DNA of 61,093 nucleotides from Candidatus Omnitrophota bacterium (GCA_016867115.1 VGKG01000006.1:1-61093); one strand, 5' to 3'. Shown: positions 1 to 9,051, counted from the stretch's first letter. Made by a program: numbers and translations. Notes: generated from the letters alone by a model not told the origin.

Positions 1-1431
1 GTGATCATCATCATGGCCATGGTCACGGTGAACCTCTCCAAGGTCGCCCTGATCAAGACCGAGACCTCTAATGCCGCAGATGCCGGAGCCATAGCCGCCG
101 GCTCAGCCATGGCCAGCCTCTTTAACAGCCTGGCCCAGGCTAATTCCTACATGATCACCGCTTATGAGGAGTTTATGGTCGAGGTCAGTGTTTTGTTTAT
201 TGAAGCCGTGGTTGCGTTGGTGACTGCGCAGTTAGAAGTAGCTACGGCCATAACGGAATTTGGTGTCGCAGAAGCGGAGTTAGATGTGGCATTAGCAGAG
301 ATAGGTTCGGCCATAGGTTTGGCGTATGAGCTGCCGGGTGCGGCAGCGCTGGACGCGGCGGCAGCAATCGTTACCCTCGGTGCTGCTGAAGCAGCCCTTG
401 CCTTAGCTGAAACAGCGGTTGCTGCAGCAATAGTAGCGATAGGAGATTTTATCAGTACTATGTGGGGCATCCTTATCTCCGTAACTGCCTTTTACGGCGC
501 CCAGTATTACATCTATTGCAACCTGCGCGATACGGCGGAAGAAGGCCGCTACAGCGCCCTCAAGATGGGGCATGGATATGCCTTCTCTAACAGCGGCACC
601 GCCGGCAAGCTCACTGACTCCCAGAAGGATGATTTCGAGGCCTTCACCGATGCTATCAGCGACGACGATACCCCCGCTGAGACTTATACCTATTCCTGGA
701 GTGACGGACAGGGGAGGGGTCACTCCGTGACCACCAATGTCACCACCCAGCTTCTGGACCATTTTCAGCTGCAGGTGGCGCTCCTGCCCTTTCCGGTGGA
801 AGAAGCGGATTTGATCGCAATTATTACGTTAGCAGAGATTGTCGAGGGTGAGCTGGGTACTGTGGCCGCAACATTCCTGACGATGACGATAAAGCTTGTT
901 CTTGCAGAGATACTCCTTTTTATCGCGGAGATCGTTTTATGGGTGGCCGAAGTCTTTCAGGTCATCTGTTGCGGATGCGGGCCGTGGTGTCCGTATTGCT
1001 GCGCTGCCTGCGCCCTCTGGATCGCCTGGTCTTCTATCGGAGCCGGGCTTTTGGGGGCTGCCGAGGGGCTGGTGGCTGCGGTAGCGGTAACAGTCGCCGC
1101 AAATCTAGTTCTTCTGGGAACGGTGGAAGGGGAGTTGATCGCTCTTGATATCATGGTGGCTGCTGCCTGGGCAGGCCTGGCGCCGGGAGACATCGTGGAT
1201 AGCACCAGCTGCGGGGATGCCTGGACATGGATCATTCTCTGGATGGTTGACCTGGTGCATGACCGCAGGATCTCGGTCAGCTGCGCCCAAAGCCACGGAG
1301 GCGGTGATTACGGCTTCTGGGAGACCACCTATCCGGATACCTATAGCTCTGCCACGGTTGATTTTAGCGGTAACGGGGATATCTATGAGCCGGTGATGCG
1401 TTATGATGCTTCTATAGTCTCGGTAGAATAA
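1..1431 (+). CDS. TadE/TadG-like pilus-associated membrane protein (5' end probably cut)
   Basis: The frame is open from the first base, so the true start probably lies upstream of the window. The N-terminus is hydrophobic and continues into the pattern SNAADAGAIAAGSAMA, which resembles the conserved NAADAAALAGA segment after the single membrane helix in TadE/TadG-type Flp pilus-assembly proteins. Two long Ala/Val/Leu/Ile-rich stretches (about residues 60-165 and 260-385) look membrane-associated. A Cys cluster (CCGCGPWCPYCCAAC) lies near residue 325. The stretches at about 181-470 and 800-950 use more A/T-ending codons than the GC-ending sequence around them, so they may be later insertions or expansions. 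Stop is TAA at 1429-1431, and the next gene starts about 30 bases on. The Tad link rests on the N-terminal pattern and on the pilin-like neighbour. The exact role is unknown. Confidence 0.6.
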   Translation: MIIIMAMVTVNLSKVALIKTETSNAADAGAIAAGSAMASLFNSLAQANSYMITAYEEFMVEVSVLFIEAVVALVTAQLEVATAITEFGVAEAELDVALAEIGSAIGLAYELPGAAALDAAAAIVTLGAAEAALALAETAVAAAIVAIGDFISTMWGILISVTAFYGAQYYIYCNLRDTAEEGRYSALKMGHGYAFSNSGTAGKLTDSQKDDFEAFTDAISDDDTPAETYTYSWSDGQGRGHSVTTNVTTQLLDHFQLQVALLPFPVEEADLIAIITLAEIVEGELGTVAATFLTMTIKLVLAEILLFIAEIVLWVAEVFQVICCGCGPWCPYCCAACALWIAWSSIGAGLLGAAEGLVAAVAVTVAANLVLLGTVEGELIALDIMVAAAWAGLAPGDIVDSTSCGDAWTWIILWMVDLVHDRRISVSCAQSHGGGDYGFWETTYPDTYSSATVDFSGNGDIYEPVMRYDASIVSVE

Positions 1432-1462
1432 AATGGAAAATAATACTCACGGAGGTGCAAAG

Positions 1463-2407
1463 ATGTTTTTCGGGGTAAAGAGAGCAGGGCTGATACTGAT
1501 TGCCGCAATCATACTTTTTTCCGGCATAGATTCGGGTGATGCTGCCCGGTGGGATTCAGGCAGCCTTCCGGTCCCGGCCAAGACCGAGAAGATGAAGGAG
1601 GAGAAGCGGCTGGTAGGAGGAACAGAATACATCTTTACTTATTATTCCAGCAGCCTTGAGCCTGCGGGCGTAAAGGATTTTTACCGCACAAAACTTACTG
1701 CCCTGGGCTGGCAGGAGCGTGATTTCAAGGCTGACCTGGAGAACATAAAAACGATGGCCGCAATCAGGCCGGATGCGTTCAGCAAGATGCTGGAGCAGAA
1801 CCTTATTTTCATTAAGGAGAATAAAAGGATCATCATAAGCTTCATTCCTGAAGGCGCTTCCGGGGCCACGGATAAACGTATCAAGTTCAGTGTCTGCGTG
1901 GGGGATGCTTCTATTCCTAAGGGAGGCCAGAAGGGCTCTGTCCCCGAACTCCTCACTAAGCCTAAAAGGGAAGTGGCGCCGGTATATCCGGGAGCAAAGC
2001 TGGTGAGGGCAACGGAAGACGAGCGCATCTCAAGGCTCGCCTATTTGTCCGGGGATAAGATGGAGAAGATCGCCCGTTTTTACAAGGATAAGATGCCGGC
2101 CCTGGGCTTTAGCCTGGTCAATGAGAAGCCGTTTGAGGAGATCAGCGGTAAAGATACAATGCCTAAGGATTGCCCTACCTGCGCGCAGAAATCGCCTGTC
2201 CCGATGAAGATCGCGATACATAAGCTCAGCTTTATGAACGCCAAGAGAGATACCTGTAATATCGTCCTGACCAAGATCGATCTTCCGGATAACTTTCAGT
2301 CTTTGGCTAAGGGGGTAGAGGATATAGCCAAAGGGCTCGGTGAGACAGTGAGCGTAAAAATGGATTATACGAATATAATGGTAGACTATGAAAAAGCTAA
2401 AAAGTAA
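1463..2407 (+). CDS. Secreted protein with two copies of a YPGAK/FYK-type module
   Basis: The chosen start is ATG 1463 because GGAGG (1451-1455) lies seven bases before it. An upstream in-frame ATG at 1433 has no such site. The 314-residue product opens with a signal peptide (hydrophobic core LILIAAIILFSG, likely cut near GDAA). Two related modules follow. One covers residues ~35-75 (YIFTYYSS...V.DFYRTKL.ALGW). The other covers ~175-225 (APVYPGAKLVRA...Y.SGDKMEKIARFYKDKMPALGF). Both share an aromatic-rich strand, then FY(K/R)xK(L/M)xALG(W/F). A CPTC pair lies near residue 235. I know no function for this module. It overlaps the following pilin-like gene by 20 bases, which suggests translational coupling within the pilus-like operon and a periplasmic or outer-membrane accessory role. 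Confidence 0.75.
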   Translation: MFFGVKRAGLILIAAIILFSGIDSGDAARWDSGSLPVPAKTEKMKEEKRLVGGTEYIFTYYSSSLEPAGVKDFYRTKLTALGWQERDFKADLENIKTMAAIRPDAFSKMLEQNLIFIKENKRIIISFIPEGASGATDKRIKFSVCVGDASIPKGGQKGSVPELLTKPKREVAPVYPGAKLVRATEDERISRLAYLSGDKMEKIARFYKDKMPALGFSLVNEKPFEEISGKDTMPKDCPTCAQKSPVPMKIAIHKLSFMNAKRDTCNIVLTKIDLPDNFQSLAKGVEDIAKGLGETVSVKMDYTNIMVDYEKAKK

Positions 2408-3119
2408 ACGGGCGCAGCACTTGATGGAGTATGCGGTCTTATTTGCGCTGGTAGCGGCAGCGCTGGTAGGGATGCGCGTATTTTTCACCCGCGCAGTGCA
2501 GGAGAAGTTCCGCCAGTCAGCGGATGTCTTTGGCGGCGGGGAGCAGTATTCTCCGGGAAGGACCAGTACTTCCGGTGGCGGCATGAGTCAAGGGATGAGT
2601 GCCGGTTCAGCCAGCAGGAGCTCGGGTTCGGGCTTATCCGGCGGCTCAAGCGGCGAGGCAGGCGGGACTTTTGACTGGCATGACTGGCAGGAGGAGGTCA
2701 CAGAGGAGGTAACAGAGCAGGAGACGGATTGCGCCAGCCTCAATGCCACAGTGAACACCGCAAACAGCCAGATAGGCGAGTTAAACAGCAATATCGCAGA
2801 CCTGGATTCTCAGGTCGTCGAGATGGAGAATTACGAGGCGGAGTTCAGGCAGCGGGCATATATTGCATATCTCTTTGGGACAGAGTGTTCAGGGGAAGAG
2901 TGGGATGAGATGGCGGATGAATTTGATGTGGATCCGGTGAGCCAGAATATACTCGGCCAGAATGTCTACCGCAAAGGCGATCTTTATACGGCGGTTGCCG
3001 ACAGGCTGGATGCGTCAGCTGCAGACTGCCGGACAAGAAGGGCGCAATTAGTGGCCCAGAGAGACGCCCTGCAGCAGACAGTAAACTCAACAAGCTCGGG
3101 TTATCCGGAATGTTTCTAG
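2388..3119 (+). CDS. Flp-type pilin-like protein with a long C-terminal domain
   Basis: The 243-residue product starts MKKLKSKRAQHLMEYAVLF and continues as a hydrophobic helix. A short basic leader, then a Gln/Met-Glu-Tyr sequence at the head of a hydrophobic helix, is the mark of Flp/Fap and type IV pilin-like proteins. The Glu is the usual Glu5-like residue after prepilin cleavage. A Gly/Ser-rich linker covers residues ~45-95. An acidic helical part follows (DCASLNATVNTANSQIGELNS), with Cys residues near 117, 165, 223 and 242 that could form disulphides. Classical Flp pilins are only 50-80 residues, so this is a pilin stalk fused to an extra globular or coiled domain, as in minor or tip pilins. 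The start overlaps the end of the gene before it by 20 bases. The next gene follows 10 bases after the stop. Confidence 0.75.
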   Translation: MKKLKSKRAQHLMEYAVLFALVAAALVGMRVFFTRAVQEKFRQSADVFGGGEQYSPGRTSTSGGGMSQGMSAGSASRSSGSGLSGGSSGEAGGTFDWHDWQEEVTEEVTEQETDCASLNATVNTANSQIGELNSNIADLDSQVVEMENYEAEFRQRAYIAYLFGTECSGEEWDEMADEFDVDPVSQNILGQNVYRKGDLYTAVADRLDASAADCRTRRAQLVAQRDALQQTVNSTSSGYPECF

Positions 3120-3129
3120 AGGAGCTTAA

Positions 3130-6100
3130 ATGAGACATAGCAAATGGACAAAGATGCTCGGGTTTAAGATAGCGGCGGCAAGTATCGCCGGCATCTTTTT
3201 GTTCACTTGCGTCTGCCCTCGCCAGGCCCTGGCTGCCAGAAGCGAGGCAGGCGGCGGGGAACTGGAAGAGTTTGATATCGAAAGGGTCCTCACCAGCGTC
3301 GGGATCTCCATCGGCATCGCCTATGTCGGCAGCCTGATCAGCTCGACCTGGAACGCAGCTACTACGGCAGCGAATGCCGCAAATACCGCGGAAAAAGCCG
3401 TCGAGACGGCAGAGAAGATAGAGAAACAGCTTGAGGCAGCGGAAAAAGCAGGAGAGGCGCTGGAAAAGATCGAGAAGCTCGAGCGGCAGGCGGCACAAGC
3501 TGCCGAGGCAGCTAAGAAAGCGACGGAAGTGGCTTCTAAGACTTCGGTATTGAAGGGAGCCTGGGAGGGAGCGAAAAAGGCGATGTCCCTGAAGAGCATA
3601 CTTAGCACGGTCAGGAATGCCTATAATACCTATGTCGCCACTTATCAGGTCGCCCGGCTGATCGGCGCCATGGGCGCTTACTATGACTGGAGCAACCGGA
3701 CTACTTATATCCTTACTCTGGTAGCATGTGCTGCGGTCGCCGGATTCCTTAACCCCGAGAGCTCAACCGGAAGAGACCTGGATACCCAGCAGACAGTCTA
3801 CACTGACAATCCACAGGTGGCCGAGGCCTTGGGCGGAGAGGGAGCTATTGATACGACCAACCTTTCTCCCGAATATCAGGATATGGTTCAGAGCATGCGT
3901 GATTCGGGCATGACCGATGCCCAGATCAACAGGGGGCTGACTGTTCAATACGGTTCGGATTGGACTAATTACAAAGCCTATAGCATCACGCCTACGCCGA
4001 ATGCTAGCTATGTAGTGCAATACGAACCCAATGCCTCTGCTACGAAGACCTATTTAAATAATGAAGGCATACAGTATTCTTCCGGCACAATGCCTACTGT
4101 GAGCCCTGACGGAGTAACGCTTCAGTCTACGACCACGGTTTCCTCCTCTGGTATAACCTCTGAGCTGACTGTCGGCGGGATCAATTCGGCTAATGTCATT
4201 GTCGCTCCTGCGCGCACGATCTCGGTCTTGCAGCGGTTAGAGGGCGCGGCTATCGGAGCAATGGGCGGAGCAGCCTATGGCGGGGCAGTAGTGGCTATTG
4301 ACGGAGATAAGATCGACGATGATGACGAAGATACTAACCCGGGAGTCGGCGCGCAGATCGCCGGCATCGTTGCCGGTGAGCTGGCTATGAACTTGGGCCG
4401 GACCGTCTTTAACCCGGCGACCTACGATCATAAGACTCTGGGCACATACCAGTCCGAGAATAAGACAGAGGTCCAGAAGACGGCTGCGGCCAATAATACC
4501 GATACCTACGATTTCACCAAGGAGAACTATTACAAGGTTACAGACGTCAGTACTGACGGGATAGCGAAGGTTGACCAGAATACCACCTTAAACAGCGAGT
4601 TCGATTATGAACATCTTTCTCCACGCTATCAGTATCAGCAGTCTGCACCGGGCAGGATCACAGTCACGGATACGCAGGCGGATCTTACTGCCGGTGAGAT
4701 CGCGCTGAATATCGGCAGGGGCACATTCCTGACCACTGCCCAGAACTGGCCTTCTTTAGCTGCTCAATCCGTAGGGGTCTATGCTGCCAGTCGTATAACC
4801 GATGAGGACGATGAAAAGTGGAAACCGCTGGTTAGCGGCCTGGCCCAGGCAGTTACCCAGCCTATATTCAGCGGCACGCAGATGATGGTAGACTGGACAA
4901 ATCCCAGCCTCTATTTCGGGGATAATCAGGATATCATCCAGGCGCGTATAGAGCATGCGCATCAGCTAAGGACCCTGGGCCTGGATAATAAGTCAAACGA
5001 AGTTTATGAAGCTTTGAGCGTTGAGGGCGGAGCAGTTGACCGGTTGGAGTCAGACCTTGCCCGGATCGACGAAATGCCCGCAAGTACAACCGAACAGATC
5101 CAGGCAAGGCAGGCTGAGATCGATGCGGCCTGCAGCCGTTATCTGAATCAGGCAGCTAAAGATACGGGCGTAGACAGGAAAGTGTTAGAGAAAGGGTTCT
5201 GGAAGCCGAGCGCCACCGCGGATCTGGTCACCTTTGATCCGAAACAGGTGCGTGATAATCTTGTCAGCGCTTCTAATGTCGCAGATACGCGGGCGATGAA
5301 AGCGGAATTAGAGCATCTTGCCCGCAGCACCGAACCGACTAGCTGGGCAGATGTGATCCGTAACCGGACCATCTCCGAAATGAGAAGGTTCTATTCCGAA
5401 AGCCCAAGACACCTCGGCAATACTAACGGCCTGGAGGCAGGATTAGAAAGTGTCGGCACAAGCAGGTGGGAATTATTCGCAAACAGCGTCGGACAAAACT
5501 GGAGGAGCGGCATCTTCAGCGCCACAGTTTCAGGCCTGGCCAGCGCCGGGATGAGTAGCTTTACGGATGCGAATAAAAACAGTTCGCTCACCCAGATCGC
5601 CGGTTCTTACGCGGCGAACCAGTTGAGCGCTGCGGTTACCGGCATTGCCCAGTATTACGGCTGGAACCATACGACCAACAAGTGGGACTGGAACAATCAC
5701 CTGGATTTTGTCATGCCTACGCAGTATACGGTCTCACCGCTTAATTCCGATGGCTCAAGAAATCCCAATTTTAATTATGTCCAGTTCAAGTTGGATCAGT
5801 CCAGCTACAGCGACCAGTTGCAGAACTTCTGGAGGTTCGCCGCATTGAACAACTGCGATCCCGGCACCTTTAACCGTTATACCGGAAAATACCACGGCGG
5901 GACAAATATGGCTTATATGCCGCAGGAGACCTGGATCCTGGATAACAGCGCAGACGGCGGCCACTGGGATACCGAGCATCACTGGATCGCCTATGCGCAC
6001 GCAAGCGACCAGCATCCGAGCCTGGCCTTCAGCGTGGCCACCAATATGGCCCAGGCAAATCAGGAATACCTGGCCGGCTTATTGTCTTTCGGCGCGCCGA

Positions 6101-6990
6101 TAATGCGCGACAGCCAGGACAGGTATTCTATAGGCCTTCGGCCTGAGCAGATCAGCCCGCAGACATTCATGAGTTATGTCTTTAATTCCGACACATCGCT
6201 TACCAGCCTTGCCCAGGCAGAAGACGGCATAGAAGGCGTGATCACGACCCTGGCTACCGAAGCAAATAAGAACTCCATTGCCAACAGATGGACGCAGACC
6301 TTCCTGCAGATACCTTATGTGGCATTAGTCACGCATATGCGTCCGGAGAGGCTGGTCATGCGCGAGAACCTGACGGTGGTGGATGAGCCGCTGGCCAAAT
6401 ATACCTATGACCGCAATACCTATGAAAGGATGCAGATAGCCTGGAATGCAGGAGATTATTCGGTCACCGTCTTTGACGGTTACCGCAATCCGCAGATCCA
6501 TGAAAAGTGGGAAGAGGGAGATTTTGTCAAGAATCCGTATTATCCCGAATATGCCCGGATGGACTTTATTCCGGAATCCAAACTCAGCTATTCGGATGAC
6601 CTGGCTTTAGGACTATATTATCAGGATCCGGCCCAGTCTTGGACCTACAGAGGCACGGATAATATTGACTTCACGCAGACCGTAGGCACCCAGCAGCTGC
6701 TTACGCATGAGCTTTCCAATGACGCGATACTGCAGACTTTAAGCTACGGCAGCGGCGCGCCTTTGTTGAATGTTACCTTCTGGTCGCCTTATCCTAATCC
6801 GATGTATTCGCCGGCTTCACAGACCGGTCCGATCTGGCACTTACAGAATAACCTTTCTTCCACGTCTCTTACTCCGGCTCTGCCTCCGGCGCCGTCTAAC
6901 ACGCCTAACATGCCGGATAGCGATTTAAGTACTGGTAGCAGTTATATTGCCGGAACAGGTTCATCTTTTGACAGCGGTTCAATGAATTAA
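3130..6990 (+). CDS. Large secreted protein of the pilus-like operon, function unknown
   Basis: The 1286-residue product has a ribosome binding site AGGAG (3120-3124) and starts six bases after it. The signal peptide is residues 1-35 (AAASIAGIFLFTCVCPRQALA). Residues ~70-140 are an Ala/Glu/Lys heptad-like coiled coil. Two or three weakly hydrophobic helices follow (YILTLVACAAVAGFLNP near 200). The centre repeats a loose module with AGELAMNLGRTVF, AGEIALNIGRGTF and similar sequences (residues ~410-430, ~515-530 and ~785-800). The last 500 residues are Trp/Tyr/Asn-rich and probably beta-rich. The C-terminus is Ser/Gly/Pro-rich. I do not recognise the family. Ten bases separate it from the pilin-like gene, so it is probably co-expressed and exported to the cell surface. 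It ends just before a structured leader with terminator-like elements. Confidence 0.85.
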   Translation: MRHSKWTKMLGFKIAAASIAGIFLFTCVCPRQALAARSEAGGGELEEFDIERVLTSVGISIGIAYVGSLISSTWNAATTAANAANTAEKAVETAEKIEKQLEAAEKAGEALEKIEKLERQAAQAAEAAKKATEVASKTSVLKGAWEGAKKAMSLKSILSTVRNAYNTYVATYQVARLIGAMGAYYDWSNRTTYILTLVACAAVAGFLNPESSTGRDLDTQQTVYTDNPQVAEALGGEGAIDTTNLSPEYQDMVQSMRDSGMTDAQINRGLTVQYGSDWTNYKAYSITPTPNASYVVQYEPNASATKTYLNNEGIQYSSGTMPTVSPDGVTLQSTTTVSSSGITSELTVGGINSANVIVAPARTISVLQRLEGAAIGAMGGAAYGGAVVAIDGDKIDDDDEDTNPGVGAQIAGIVAGELAMNLGRTVFNPATYDHKTLGTYQSENKTEVQKTAAANNTDTYDFTKENYYKVTDVSTDGIAKVDQNTTLNSEFDYEHLSPRYQYQQSAPGRITVTDTQADLTAGEIALNIGRGTFLTTAQNWPSLAAQSVGVYAASRITDEDDEKWKPLVSGLAQAVTQPIFSGTQMMVDWTNPSLYFGDNQDIIQARIEHAHQLRTLGLDNKSNEVYEALSVEGGAVDRLESDLARIDEMPASTTEQIQARQAEIDAACSRYLNQAAKDTGVDRKVLEKGFWKPSATADLVTFDPKQVRDNLVSASNVADTRAMKAELEHLARSTEPTSWADVIRNRTISEMRRFYSESPRHLGNTNGLEAGLESVGTSRWELFANSVGQNWRSGIFSATVSGLASAGMSSFTDANKNSSLTQIAGSYAANQLSAAVTGIAQYYGWNHTTNKWDWNNHLDFVMPTQYTVSPLNSDGSRNPNFNYVQFKLDQSSYSDQLQNFWRFAALNNCDPGTFNRYTGKYHGGTNMAYMPQETWILDNSADGGHWDTEHHWIAYAHASDQHPSLAFSVATNMAQANQEYLAGLLSFGAPIMRDSQDRYSIGLRPEQISPQTFMSYVFNSDTSLTSLAQAEDGIEGVITTLATEANKNSIANRWTQTFLQIPYVALVTHMRPERLVMRENLTVVDEPLAKYTYDRNTYERMQIAWNAGDYSVTVFDGYRNPQIHEKWEEGDFVKNPYYPEYARMDFIPESKLSYSDDLALGLYYQDPAQSWTYRGTDNIDFTQTVGTQQLLTHELSNDAILQTLSYGSGAPLLNVTFWSPYPNPMYSPASQTGPIWHLQNNLSSTSLTPALPPAPSNTPNMPDSDLSTGSSYIAGTGSSFDSGSMN

Positions 6991-7006
6991 TGATCTGATT
7001 TCAAGG

Positions 7007-7083
7007 GAGGAAGCGCAGGCGAGGGTCCCGCGGTAAATACAGCTGTTCTTTGCGCTTCCTCTGTAATTTACCCCAGTTGGGGT
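7007..7083 (+). ncRNA. Structured leader RNA with possible pseudoknot
   Basis: A perfect 11-bp inverted repeat joins 7007-7017 (GAGGAAGCGCA) to 7051-7061 (TGCGCTTCCTC). In its 33-base loop, GGTAAATACAG (7032-7042) is complementary to CTGTAATTTACC (7061-7072), with one bulged base. This allows either an H-type pseudoknot or a switch between two hairpins. A compact hairpin ACCCC-AGTT-GGGGT follows at 7070-7083. I do not recognise a named riboswitch class here. The 5' arm resembles the AGGAAGCGAA part of the nearby REP-like repeats, so a repeat origin is the main alternative. Confidence 0.45.
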
Positions 7084-7084
7084 T

Positions 7085-7160
7085 GGCCGGGCTGCTGAAG
7101 GCCTCTTAAGGAGAGAGAAATTTCTTTAAAAGAGCGCCGTAAGCAGCCCGGCCCTTTTTT
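7085..7160 (+). terminator. 12-bp stem with long loop and T tract
   Basis: GGCCGGGCTGCT (7085-7096) pairs perfectly with AGCAGCCCGGCC (7142-7153), followed by C and six T (7155-7160). The 45-base loop is unusually long for a plain intrinsic terminator. It could end transcription of the pilus-like operon or attenuate the next gene. Confidence 0.55.
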
Positions 7161-7180
7161 CGGGCCGGCCTTACGGAGGG
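7137..7180 (+). promoter_or_regulatory. Competing hairpin at the ribosome binding site of the next gene
   Basis: CCGTAAG (7137-7143) plus CCGGCCC (7148-7154) can pair with GGGCCGG (7162-7168) plus CTTACGG (7170-7176), leaving the T tract as the loop. This hairpin excludes the upstream terminator-like stem because both use 7148-7153. It also covers the first bases of the GGAGGG binding site (7175-7180) of the gene at 7184. Two exclusive structures of this kind suggest attenuation or translational control. Confidence 0.4.
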
Positions 7181-7183
7181 AAA

Positions 7184-8827
7184 ATGTATACCAAGCCACG
7201 GCCGGGCCAACGGAGTTTGGCAGGAAAAAGGTATATTTCTATTTATAAGCCAGCATCAGGCGCATTGGCCTCGATCCTGGCTATTCTTTTAGCCTTTTCA
7301 CCCGCCCTGGCAGGCAAATACTCTACCTCGGCAAGCTGGAGCGACGGCGTCGGGGACTATTCGACCGGAAGTTTCTCTATCTCTGCCGGCATGTCCGTGC
7401 CTCAGATACCCAGTTTCTCCACCACCAACATCACCCCGACCTATTATTTCCCGACCGATATGAAGGTCAATGCCGCAGGCTTCACCACTGACGCAGGAGC
7501 CTTTATCAATCCCACCGCAGTCGCCTTTGTGGACCCGCCTAAGATAGTAGACCCTACTACGGATAAACGCTTTCCCCAGGGCGTAGCCATGGTCACCTTT
7601 ACCAATGGCCTTGACGGCACCATGTGGCAGGCCTCCGATAATACCCATATCCCCGCCTATGTCAGCGATATGGACCGCCAGATGATGGATATCCAGCCGG
7701 CAAAGGCAACCCGGCTCATGGGCGTAGATATCCCCACTGCCAATGTCGCCTACGGCGAATGGAAGGGCAATGTCAACAACATCACCTACCAGAACATCGC
7801 CTTCCTGAACGAGAACCTGGTTAACAGCATAGATGCAAACGACGCCACTGTCTGCGCCCAGCAGCTGGCCAAGAATCCGCAAAACATAGAACCCATGGCC
7901 TACAACTACACTAATCTTCCCGGAGACAAGGTGGCAGCGATCTACCTTACCACGCCTGACCAGACCGCCCACTTTAGCTACTCCACCGGCGCCTATGTGA
8001 TGCCGGGGGATCTTCTGATAGGGACAGGAGAGAACTATGTCAAAGGCCTGGGCGTAGATGTGGAAACTCGGGATACTGTCTGGAAGCCTGCCCGGCGTAT
8101 CGGCGAGCAGATAATCGAGGAGACCGCGACCTCGCGTTCATTCTATCGCAGAGAACTTGAACCGCAATACCAGCTTGATATAAGCCAGCAGGGCAACATC
8201 AGCCCGCGCCACGCTGTCAAAGACAGGTTCACTAACGGCCAGGAAGAGATGATTTCTGATACGATGAAATTTGTTCTCAATCCGGGAAAAGGGACTTTAG
8301 CCGACGGCGTTGCCAGCGTGGCTAAACTGGCAGAGTTAGGCCAGATCGCTACAAAAGAGGAACAGAAAATGGTCCTGGATACCCTAAAGACAGTTACTGA
8401 CATCCGGCAGAAAGACATCCAACCCCAACCCTTTGACGAAGAAGCATTCAATGCGCAAGTGAGTAGCCCCGATATGTTCAGGATGTGGATTTCCGCGCAA
8501 ACGGCAGATACTTTAATGGCTGACAGGCTGGCTAAAATAAGCACAAATAAAACCGCGACTATCGGCGATTTTGTTTCCGCGGCTACCCCGGATCTGATAA
8601 ATGTCGCTGACACTGATTATAAAAGAGACGCACTGGCATATACATTGCGCTACATCGCAGAAAAGGGCTGGTTGAACGTGCCCATAACAAATGTTACTAC
8701 TCTGTCCAGGCAGTTAGATCAACTCAGCGATGTCGGGGCTCCGAATGATAAGGTGATATACAGGGGTAATACCGTGCCAGTCCCTGAGCCATCTTCTAAA
8801 AGCCTAAGCCCTGCCGCGTTATTTTAA
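7184..8827 (+). CDS. Secreted protein paralogous to the N-terminal region of the giant protein
   Basis: The 547-residue product starts at ATG 7184 behind GGAGGG (7175-7180). The signal peptide has the core ASILAILLAFSPALA at residues ~29-43. The mature part begins GKYSTSASWSDGVGDY and carries PSFSTTNITPTYYFPTDM. The giant protein has the same two segments with few changes (GKYSTGASWNDGAGDY near its residue 285), and the likeness continues loosely for about 230 residues up to a GAYVMPGDLLIGTG-type segment. After that the two proteins differ: this one ends in about 250 mostly helical residues. It lacks the C39-like domain that precedes the shared part in the giant protein. It is either an independent smaller family member or a remnant of a once longer gene. 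The mobile-element patch begins directly after its stop. Confidence 0.85.
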   Translation: MYTKPRPGQRSLAGKRYISIYKPASGALASILAILLAFSPALAGKYSTSASWSDGVGDYSTGSFSISAGMSVPQIPSFSTTNITPTYYFPTDMKVNAAGFTTDAGAFINPTAVAFVDPPKIVDPTTDKRFPQGVAMVTFTNGLDGTMWQASDNTHIPAYVSDMDRQMMDIQPAKATRLMGVDIPTANVAYGEWKGNVNNITYQNIAFLNENLVNSIDANDATVCAQQLAKNPQNIEPMAYNYTNLPGDKVAAIYLTTPDQTAHFSYSTGAYVMPGDLLIGTGENYVKGLGVDVETRDTVWKPARRIGEQIIEETATSRSFYRRELEPQYQLDISQQGNISPRHAVKDRFTNGQEEMISDTMKFVLNPGKGTLADGVASVAKLAELGQIATKEEQKMVLDTLKTVTDIRQKDIQPQPFDEEAFNAQVSSPDMFRMWISAQTADTLMADRLAKISTNKTATIGDFVSAATPDLINVADTDYKRDALAYTLRYIAEKGWLNVPITNVTTLSRQLDQLSDVGAPNDKVIYRGNTVPVPEPSSKSLSPAALF

Positions 8828-8932
8828 GCTTTAGGGACGGTTCTAATTAAAATTACGCCTTGGCGCACAATAAGTTACGACAAGGCCATTTACGATATGT
8901 TTATTCAGATGGGAGGGGTCTCTTGTTAGGTC

Positions 8933-8983
8933 GGGACAGGTCCCTTAGCCAAGCAAGTTAATAGCTCTGGCGGGATCTGTCCC
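8933..8983 (+). repeat. Imperfect inverted repeat GGGACAGGTCCC / GGGATCTGTCCC
   Basis: Two 12-base arms, 8933-8944 and 8972-8983, are complementary with one G-U type mismatch, and each arm is partly self-complementary. The sequence lies in the transposase leader and shares the GGGACAG core with the palindromes found inside the giant gene. A run of T (8994-8999) follows after an AT-rich stretch. Confidence 0.5.
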
Positions 8984-9010
8984 ATAGCTAAAATTTTTTA
9001 GTTAGATTTT

Positions 9011-9051
9011 CCTCCTTTTTGCGTCTATTAGTGTAGAAAGTAGAAAGGAGG
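9011..9051 (+). promoter_or_regulatory. Hairpin hiding the transposase ribosome binding site
   Basis: CCTCCTTT (9011-9018) is the exact complement of AAAGGAGG (9044-9051), the strong ribosome binding site seven bases before the transposase start. The 25-base loop is AT-rich. When folded, the binding site is fully paired, which would keep transposase translation low. That is a common safeguard in transposase mRNAs. Confidence 0.5.

Noticed and set aside
2845-3498. Minus-strand open frame of about 217 codons across two genes
   Set aside because: It spans the end of the pilin-like gene and the start of the next gene. Both have good binding sites and signal sequences on the plus strand.
7298-7972. 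Minus-strand open frame of about 224 codons
   Set aside because: It is opposite the secreted paralogue, whose sequence is supported by homology to the giant protein. The antisense product is Gly/Val/Asp-rich without a domain.
8765-8827. PEP-CTERM sorting signal at the end of the 7184 protein (VPVPEPSS)
   Set aside because: No transmembrane helix or basic tail follows. The protein ends after about ten more residues.
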